11,883 nt of DNA from Candidatus Sungbacteria bacterium RIFCSPLOWO2_01_FULL_47_10. Lineage in GTDB: Bacteria > Patescibacteriota > Minisyncoccia > Sungbacterales > GWA2-42-14. Below are positions 7,511-11,883 of this stretch, piece after piece. The first letter of the stretch is position 1; each line of letters opens with the position of its first letter. The notes under the pieces are model-generated. The model was not told the origin of the DNA. It did not search any database and worked only from the letters and a program-made list of their open reading frames with translations. The stretch covers positions 1 to 11,883 of the forward strand of contig MHQO01000006.1 of assembly GCA_001820675.1 (NCBI GenBank), given 5' to 3'. Both the position numbers and the translations under genes were made by a program.

Positions 7511-8641
7511 ATGACCGGCCCGGAGGCGGTCTTTGATATCGGATATAGGATCTTGCTTTATTTCTTTGGCATCGACGAAATATATGTCCGTTTTCCCGAG
7601 TCGCTTCGTTTTGCATGGATCATTCCTGTTCTTTTCGCCGTAACAGCAATCCATATTGTATGGAAACGGAGCATTGTCCGCGGTCTCGGCATGCGGCTTG
7701 CGACCATCCGCGCATTTTTTGCCCTCCTGGGAGTTTTAGTCGGGATTGCATTTCTTATCGTTACCCTTTCCGAGCCATACGGAATTTCCGACGTGAAGCG
7801 GCCAATTTACAAAGGAGAAGCGGTTGATTTCGGGTTTGATATTTCTGAAAGTAGCGGCGCTCGGGATGTTTCGCCGGAGCGGCTTGAGGCCGCAAAGCGC
7901 GATGTGAAAAAAGCAGTTCCAAAGCTTCAAGCGGCCGGTATTTCATATTTTTGCCTTAATTATTTTACCGTTGCGCCAAACCGGCTGCTTGAGTGTACGA
8001 CCGATACCGCCGGATTTCTCCTGACGCTTCAAACGCTTGACCGCGCGTTTGCCGCACGAAACTCGACAAATCTTCTTGCGGCTTTCAAAGAACACGTGTC
8101 GGTTCTGAAAAACTATATTCCGGAGGGAACTCGCATCACCAAGGTCATTATTACCGATGGAGGAAAAGAAGCCTGGCGGCAAAAAGACGGAAGCATTGTC
8201 GTGGTTGAGGACGCCTGGAGCTTGGACGATTTGCAAAAAGAAGTAACGCGCATGACGCAAGAAGAAAAGATTCGCGTTATTCCCGTCGGTTTGGGTGGGG
8301 AAAAATGGGTCATGGTGCCGACCGGGGGATCCGACAATGGCGTTGTTGAGACGGAAGACGGGAGTCCGGTTCTTACGAAACTTGATGCGGAAACGATTAA
8401 AAAGATCGCCCTTTGGGCGGGAGACGCAAGGCGATATTTCATTCTTGACGGCAGGGCTGATTTTGGCGAGTGGCTGGCTTCGCTGATGTCGCGAGAAATG
8501 ATTGTTGAACGCTATATCGTCGAGAAAAGCGCGCCGTATGAATTGTGGAGATGGCCGCTCGGCGCGGGAATTTTCTTTCTTATGATTTCTTTTGGGGCAC
8601 TCGGTATTTTTGAAAGGATAACGGCAAAATTCTTAAAATAG
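7511..8641 (+). CDS. BatB-like membrane vWA-domain protein
   Basis: Product of 376 residues. The open frame runs upstream to 7436, but AAGGAGGA (7499-7506) immediately before ATG 7511 fixes the start. Hydrophobic helices lie at about 33-50 and 68-86, with a C-terminal helix at about 348-364. The domain between is vWA-like with a complete metal site: DISES at 110-114, the threonine in ARNSTNLL (186), and the aspartate in IITDGG (216). It is followed by a KIRVIPVGLGG strand typical of the fold. The membrane/vWA/membrane layout matches BatA/BatB proteins, so it is probably the second vWA subunit of the system encoded upstream. It has its own promoter and terminator. Sequence resemblance to the vWA protein at 5455-6603 is low outside the metal motifs, so it does not look like a recent duplicate. 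Confidence 0.85.
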   Translation: MTGPEAVFDIGYRILLYFFGIDEIYVRFPESLRFAWIIPVLFAVTAIHIVWKRSIVRGLGMRLATIRAFFALLGVLVGIAFLIVTLSEPYGISDVKRPIYKGEAVDFGFDISESSGARDVSPERLEAAKRDVKKAVPKLQAAGISYFCLNYFTVAPNRLLECTTDTAGFLLTLQTLDRAFAARNSTNLLAAFKEHVSVLKNYIPEGTRITKVIITDGGKEAWRQKDGSIVVVEDAWSLDDLQKEVTRMTQEEKIRVIPVGLGGEKWVMVPTGGSDNGVVETEDGSPVLTKLDAETIKKIALWAGDARRYFILDGRADFGEWLASLMSREMIVERYIVEKSAPYELWRWPLGAGIFFLMISFGALGIFERITAKFLK

Positions 8642-8656
8642 ATTAAAACCGGATAC

Positions 8657-8685
8657 AGCCGTTTCATTATAGAGGCGGCTTTTTT
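8657..8685 (+). terminator. Rho-independent terminator after the BatB-like gene
   Basis: AGCCGTTTC (8657-8665) pairs with GAGGCGGCT (8672-8680) as a 9-bp stem with two G-U pairs and a six-base loop, followed by six Ts. It starts 15 bases after the stop codon. Confidence 0.85.
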
Positions 8686-8738
8686 ATTGTTCGTCCGCAA
8701 TTCATCCCGAGCGTGCGCGGGGCATGATGTACGGAGTA

Positions 8739-8767
8739 TTGACATATTTTGCCTAATTTGCTACGAA
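8739..8767 (+). promoter_or_regulatory. Promoter of the S41 protease gene and its structured leader
   Basis: TTGACA (8739-8744), a 17-base spacer and TACGAA (8762-8767, followed by T) form a good sigma-70-type promoter. The start point would be near 8774, about 210 bases before the chosen start codon, so a long leader is transcribed. Confidence 0.65.
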
Positions 8768-8773
8768 TGAACC

Positions 8774-8952
8774 AATCTGGAAAGAGAAGGGCAAGGCTTG
8801 GCCGATTCCGCGCATGCGGCGCTTCGGCCGTCCGTCGACTCTACTCCTAAGATTCGCTATTTGCTATGGCCAATTCCGCAACAGATGGAATTTGGGCAGG
8901 CAAAGTGCGGTCTTTGGCACGGAGAACGGTCAGGAAGCAGTGCCCTTTTTTG
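8774..8952 (+). ncRNA. Structured leader or small RNA of about 178 nt ending in a U-tract
   Basis: The transcript from the promoter above can close on itself. AGAGAAGGGCA (8783-8793) pairs with TGCCCTTTTTT (8941-8951) over 11 bp (two G-U). The stem continues with GCTT/AAGC (8796-8799 with 8935-8938) and GGCC/GGTC (8800-8803 with 8928-8931). Inside are CCAATTCC/GGAATTTGG (8870-8877 with 8887-8895, one bulge) and CAAAG/CTTTG (8901-8905 with 8912-8916). An alternative hairpin, GGCCGA/TCGGCC (8800-8805 with 8824-8829) around CCGC-GCAT-GCGG, competes for 8800-8803. The last T-run could terminate transcription just before the ribosome site at 8971-8976, so this may be an attenuator or riboswitch-like leader, or a stand-alone RNA of 6S-like size. 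It matches no family I recognise; folding is by eye. Confidence 0.45.
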
Positions 8953-8983
8953 CTACTTTGACAACAAAAAAAGGAGAGAAGAA

Positions 8984-10933
8984 ATGAAATCGAAAACCGG
9001 ACTTATTGCTGTTATTCTTATGGCAATGTGCGTTATGGTCGGCTTTTCGCCTGTTTTGGCGGCGGACTATCTGGCTGATTTCCGGGATTCCTCGACAGTC
9101 ACTGATCCCAATGCAACACCATCACTTCTTCCTGCGGCGGCACAAGATTCGATCACGGCTTCGCAGAGACAAATCGATGTTTCGGTGCTGATGCCGGATG
9201 GTACTACTGCCAATTATCAGGGGAACGGTTTTGTTGTTCATGAGGACGGGTGGATTGTTTCAACGACCGGCTTCTTGAATGGCGTGAATATCTTAGCGCA
9301 CCCGGACGACATCTTGTTTCAGACATCTCCTATATATCCGCTCGGCTTCTTCGAAGAGAGCGGTCTTGCGGTTTTTAAGGCGATGGATGTTCCGGAAGAT
9401 CGAGCGTTGTTTACGGCAATGAAGCAGGGATTCGTGCGAAAAGTCGAATTTGCTGCGGAGACAAGTTCTGGAGCGACGGTATATGCGCATCGTGACGGGT
9501 ATTCCGTTCGTGGCACCTCGGCGTTTATCTATACTAAGACGCCATTTCGGGCGCATGTCCTTGGTGTCGTGTCGAAACTTGACATCCGATTCGGGGAACC
9601 CGAAGGAAAATACATCCTGATTGACCGGCAGATTCCCTCGTTCCTTATTGGGGCAATGGTGGTTGACGAGCGTGGAAGGGTCGTCGGAATGGCGTATGCC
9701 AATGACGGCGAATACGGCATGCTGCTCAGCGCACAGACGATTCAGGAGAAATTCGGGGAGTTCCTTGTTTCATATGTGAATTATACCGCTGCCGGCGGCA
9801 TCACGCTTGAGGAGAAATTCGGGATTGGGCGACAGAAGAATTTGATTGACGAAATAACCGTGCTCATTGCCGTAAATGCGCTTGAGCGGCCGAAAAATCT
9901 TGCGCGTTGCGTAACCGAAATGCTTGTGATGACGCGTTCGGGGGAGTGCCGCGACCGGTTTTCCCATTATGAGCCGCGTGTCGTGGCGGAAGCCATGGGA
10001 GAAGATATCCGGGGAGAATTAGGCGGAGTCGGCATGGAGCTTACCATGCGCGACGGCTATGTGACGGTTGTAGCGCTAATCGACGGAACACCCGCCTCGC
10101 GTGCTAATGTGAAGGCCGGCGATGTGATTTCTGCCGTAAACGGCGTCGATGTTCGCGATGTGAAGACGGCGGTTAAACTGATTCGCGGCGCGCCCGGGAC
10201 GGAGGTCGAGGTTACGATTCTTCGGAAGGGCGCGAAAGTCCCCATGAAAGTAAAACTTATCCGCGAAAAAATCACGGTACAGTCGGTCCGCGCCGCTACG
10301 ACGCCCGACGTTCCGCCAATCGGCATCCTTACGACGACTGTTTTCAACGAAAATACTCCCGAATTGTTCGGGGCGGAACTGCAAAAATTCGTCGACCAAG
10401 GGATTAATCGGGTGGCGCTTGATTTTCGGAATGATCCGGGAGGCCTGCTTAATTCGGCGTTTCGGATGCTTGCCTATTTTATGAAGCCGGACGACACGGC
10501 GATTGTTATGAAGGAGCGGTCCCAAGAAACCGTATATGATGTTAACCGCTTGGTGAAAGAAAAAAAGATTAAGAAAGAGAATGTCGGCGCGTTTCGCAAC
10601 TTGAAAGTTGTTATTCTTGTCAACGAGGGAAGCGCTTCGGCGTCTGAAATTTTTTCCGGCACAATGAAAGATTATGGATATACCGTTGTCGGGAAACCGA
10701 CGTTTCAAAAAGGCGTCGGCCAGAGTGTCTTCCCGTTATCCGACGGATCCACCCTTTCTCTTACGACATTCGAATTTCTCGTCGGCAATAACCACGTTGT
10801 GATCCGTGACAAAGGCGTAACCCCGACCGTTATTGTTGAAAATCCCGAAGACAAGTCAAAGGATCTTCAGCTTGAGGAAGCGCTTCGGATTCTCAAGGGC
10901 ACGGATGTGTCGCCATCTTCGATAAACTTCTGA
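8984..10933 (+). CDS. Secreted S41 (CtpA-type) protease with N-terminal degenerate trypsin-like domain and PDZ
   Basis: Product of 649 residues. ATG 8984 is chosen because AAGGAG (8971-8976) is seven bases upstream and a signal peptide follows at once (residues 1-27, MKSKTGLIAVILMAMCVMVG, cleavage plausible after VLA). The frame is open back to a TTG at 8798, read here as leader. Residues about 62-262 resemble an HtrA/S1 trypsin domain (GNGFVVHEDGWIVS, LIDRQI, GAMVVDERGRVVGMAYA), but His, Asp and Ser positions are all replaced. Residues about 345-425 are a PDZ domain (GELGGVGMEL, ASRANVKAGDVISAVNGVDV). Residues about 440-640 are the S41 domain with the catalytic serine in EGSASASE (about 550) and lysine in TFQKG (576), so it should cleave C-terminal protein segments outside the membrane. 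Cys309 and Cys322 may form a disulfide. Its own promoter, leader and terminator make it a single-gene unit. Confidence 0.9.
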   Translation: MKSKTGLIAVILMAMCVMVGFSPVLAADYLADFRDSSTVTDPNATPSLLPAAAQDSITASQRQIDVSVLMPDGTTANYQGNGFVVHEDGWIVSTTGFLNGVNILAHPDDILFQTSPIYPLGFFEESGLAVFKAMDVPEDRALFTAMKQGFVRKVEFAAETSSGATVYAHRDGYSVRGTSAFIYTKTPFRAHVLGVVSKLDIRFGEPEGKYILIDRQIPSFLIGAMVVDERGRVVGMAYANDGEYGMLLSAQTIQEKFGEFLVSYVNYTAAGGITLEEKFGIGRQKNLIDEITVLIAVNALERPKNLARCVTEMLVMTRSGECRDRFSHYEPRVVAEAMGEDIRGELGGVGMELTMRDGYVTVVALIDGTPASRANVKAGDVISAVNGVDVRDVKTAVKLIRGAPGTEVEVTILRKGAKVPMKVKLIREKITVQSVRAATTPDVPPIGILTTTVFNENTPELFGAELQKFVDQGINRVALDFRNDPGGLLNSAFRMLAYFMKPDDTAIVMKERSQETVYDVNRLVKEKKIKKENVGAFRNLKVVILVNEGSASASEIFSGTMKDYGYTVVGKPTFQKGVGQSVFPLSDGSTLSLTTFEFLVGNNHVVIRDKGVTPTVIVENPEDKSKDLQLEEALRILKGTDVSPSSINF

Positions 10934-10947
10934 TTTTTTTTGTTTTG

Positions 10948-10975
10948 AGCCGCTCGTGTTCGAGCGGCTTTTGTT
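10948..10975 (+). terminator. Rho-independent terminator after the S41 protease gene
   Basis: AGCCGCTCG (10948-10956), loop TGTT, CGAGCGGCT (10961-10969), then TTTGTTTT. The stem is a perfect 9 bp. On the minus strand the hairpin is followed by an A-rich tract, so it should not serve the convergent mfd gene. Confidence 0.88.
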
Positions 10976-11008
10976 TTGCCGGGCGCCTGCCGGTATCGGC
11001 AAGAAGTC

Positions 11009-11883
11009 TTACGACCCGGAATTCTCTCCGTCCTTTTTGCTTTTCAATTCCTCCACCGCATCCGCAAGGATTTGGCAATACAGATTCAGTCCGACGCGAT
11101 TGATGGCGCCCGACTGTTCCCGCCCTAAAATATTTCCCGCGCCGCGCATCTCAAGATCGCGAAGGGCGATTTCATATCCCGATCCGAGTTCTTCGAATTC
11201 CTTGAGCGCTACAAGCCGCTCCATCGCTCGATCGGTGACTGCGCGGGGGCGATACGCAAAATACGCGAATGCTTCGTTATCCCCCCTCCCGATCCGTCCG
11301 CGGATTTGGTGTGCCTGCGCAAGACCGAGCCGCGTTCCATCGTCCACGATCAGTGTATTTGCGTTTGAGAAATCAAGTCCGTTTTCAATAATGGTTGTCG
11401 CGAGAAGCACGCGTGTTTCTTTCCGCCTGAATCCATCCATGATGCGAATCATGGTTTTTTCATCCATTCGGCCGTGAATGATTTCAATACGGATTTTTTT
11501 GTTCTCAAGTCCCGACCTTCGATTATCAAAGGTCGGGACTTGAGAAAGGGCCCGGGATAATTTTTCTCGAACTTTTTCGATAGTCTCGATCCGATTATGT
11601 AAAAAATACACCTGCCCTTCGCGATCGAGTTCCCGCACTATCGCGCGGGCAAATGTTTTATATGAATGGGGCAGAATAAATGTTTTAATCGGAAGCCGTC
11701 CGGGAGGGGGCGTGGAAATTACCGAAAGGTCGCGCAATTTCGAAAGCGCTAAGTTAAGCGTCCGGGGGATCGGGGTTGCGGACAAGCTCAAAATGTCGCA
11801 GGATGCCCGGAGGTCTTTAAATTTTTCTTTCTGCTTCACGCCGAATTTCTGTTCTTCGTCCACGATAACAAGTCCGAGATTCT
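11009..11883 (-). CDS. mfd: Transcription-repair coupling factor Mfd, C-terminal part (cut by window edge)
   Basis: Mfd is the ATP-driven DNA translocase that removes stalled RNA polymerase and recruits UvrA. The window holds its last 290 residues. The helicase DEEQ box is at visible residues 8-11 (the frame continues past the edge), then GVKQKEKFK, LSATPIPRTLNLALSKLRDLSVI, QVYFLHNRIETI, IIHGRM, ATTIIENGLDFSNANTLIVDD, QIRGRIGR and LRDLEMRGAGNILGREQSGAI. The RDLSVISTPP segment and the GAGNILGREQSG motif separate it from RecG. The protein stops at TAA (11009-11011) only about 18 residues after LYCQILADAVEELK, so the usual C-terminal D7 domain of well over 100 residues is missing. Only 75 bases separate the stop from the convergent protease gene, leaving no room for it. 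A 45-bp palindrome is inserted in frame at 11502-11546. Confidence 0.95.
   Translation of the reverse strand, partial: NLGLVIVDEEQKFGVKQKEKFKDLRASCDILSLSATPIPRTLNLALSKLRDLSVISTPPPGRLPIKTFILPHSYKTFARAIVRELDREGQVYFLHNRIETIEKVREKLSRALSQVPTFDNRRSGLENKKIRIEIIHGRMDEKTMIRIMDGFRRKETRVLLATTIIENGLDFSNANTLIVDDGTRLGLAQAHQIRGRIGRGDNEAFAYFAYRPRAVTDRAMERLVALKEFEELGSGYEIALRDLEMRGAGNILGREQSGAINRVGLNLYCQILADAVEELKSKKDGENSGS
11502..11546. repeat. Perfect 45-bp palindromic element inserted in frame within mfd
   Basis: TTCTCAAGTCCCGACCTT (11502-11519) and AAGGTCGGGACTTGAGAA (11529-11546) are perfect 18-bp inverted arms around a nine-base loop. The 45 bases encode exactly 15 residues (SQVPTFDNRRSGLEN) of Mfd. Without them the local sequence becomes EKLSRALKKIRIEIIHGRM, the same length as the matching part of E. 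coli Mfd (ERLAELVPEARIAIGHGQM, from memory). This is what an in-frame insertion of a small palindromic mobile element would leave, comparable in style to the Rickettsia palindromic elements. No second copy is in the window. Confidence 0.85.

Noticed and set aside
8928-8945. GGTCAGGAAGCAG looks like the conserved core of bacterial SRP RNA (GGTCAGG ... AAGCAG).
   Set aside because: The nine bases carrying the GGAA tetraloop between the two halves are missing and the segment lies at the 3' end of the fold rather than at a hairpin tip, so the resemblance is probably chance.
8798-8983. Open frame in phase with the S41 gene back to a TTG, which would add 62 N-terminal residues.
   Set aside because: The inner ATG has a strong ribosome site and starts directly with a signal peptide; the extension would bury it and has no ribosome site.
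9591-10373. Small perfect hairpins TTCGGG-GAA-CCCGAA (near 9592-9606) and CCCGAA-TTG-TTCGGG (near 10359-10373) in the S41 gene.
   Set aside because: They are short (6-bp stems), inside normal coding sequence with no length anomaly in the protein, and expected by chance in codon-biased DNA.
10948-10975. A bidirectional terminator serving both the S41 gene and mfd.
   Set aside because: The T-run is only on the plus-strand side; on the minus strand the stem is followed by A-rich sequence.
11009-11883. RecG helicase as an alternative to Mfd.
   Set aside because: RDLSVISTPP, NANTLIVDD and the GAGNILGREQSGAI motif match Mfd, and the RecG wording at these places (GDLDVS, DELPPGRKP) is absent.
1-11883. 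CRISPR arrays, tRNA/rRNA genes, transposases, phage genes.
   Set aside because: No regularly spaced repeats, no tRNA cloverleaf with a TTCRA arm, no rRNA segments and no transposase or phage motifs were seen on either strand.

Overview
The window is about 11.9 kb of gene-dense bacterial DNA of roughly balanced GC, read with the standard bacterial code (TAA, TAG and TGA all end genes here). The mix suggests a small-genome bacterium, possibly of the Candidate Phyla Radiation (Patescibacteria). The basis for this is a dprA-topA pair whose TopA N-terminus looks like those lineages, a compact Mfd without its usual C-terminal domain, short spacers, and a dispersed set of membrane von Willebrand A (vWA) genes. 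This placement is inference from gene content and sequence style; no marker gene fixes the taxonomy.

Left part (1-1266, minus strand): the N-terminal 83 codons of topA (DNA topoisomerase I, TTG start) lie downstream of a complete dprA. Between them is a cluster of four copies of one motif, two in each orientation. dprA has a good promoter whose expected start point falls at or next to its ATG, so its mRNA is probably leaderless.

Central part (1274-8685, plus strand): three transcription units resemble the MoxR/Bat ('aerotolerance') systems. Unit 1 is a MoxR AAA+ ATPase and a cytosolic DUF58 protein, ended by a terminator at 3533-3556. Unit 2 is a secreted, membrane-anchored BatD-like protein, a BatA-like membrane vWA protein with an intact metal site, and a membrane-anchored BatC/TPR-like protein, ended at 7381-7416. 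Unit 3 is a second membrane vWA protein (BatB-like), ended at 8657-8685. A reasonable reading is that the cytosolic ATPase/DUF58 pair acts on or with the membrane vWA complex, perhaps in assembly or quality control of envelope proteins. The substrate cannot be read from the sequence.

Right part (8739-11883): a promoter is followed by an approximately 210-base leader that can fold into a closed multi-hairpin RNA ending in a U-tract. It precedes a secreted S41 (CtpA-type) protease. The N-terminal third of that protease looks like an HtrA/trypsin domain that has lost all three catalytic residues. Convergent with it is the 3' part of mfd (transcription-repair coupling factor). This Mfd ends just after the helicase core and carries a perfect 45-bp palindrome inserted in frame; removing it restores the usual protein length at that point.

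The strongest unusual signals are the in-frame palindrome in mfd, the structured leader of the protease gene, the pseudo-protease/S41 fusion, and the four-copy repeat in front of topA.
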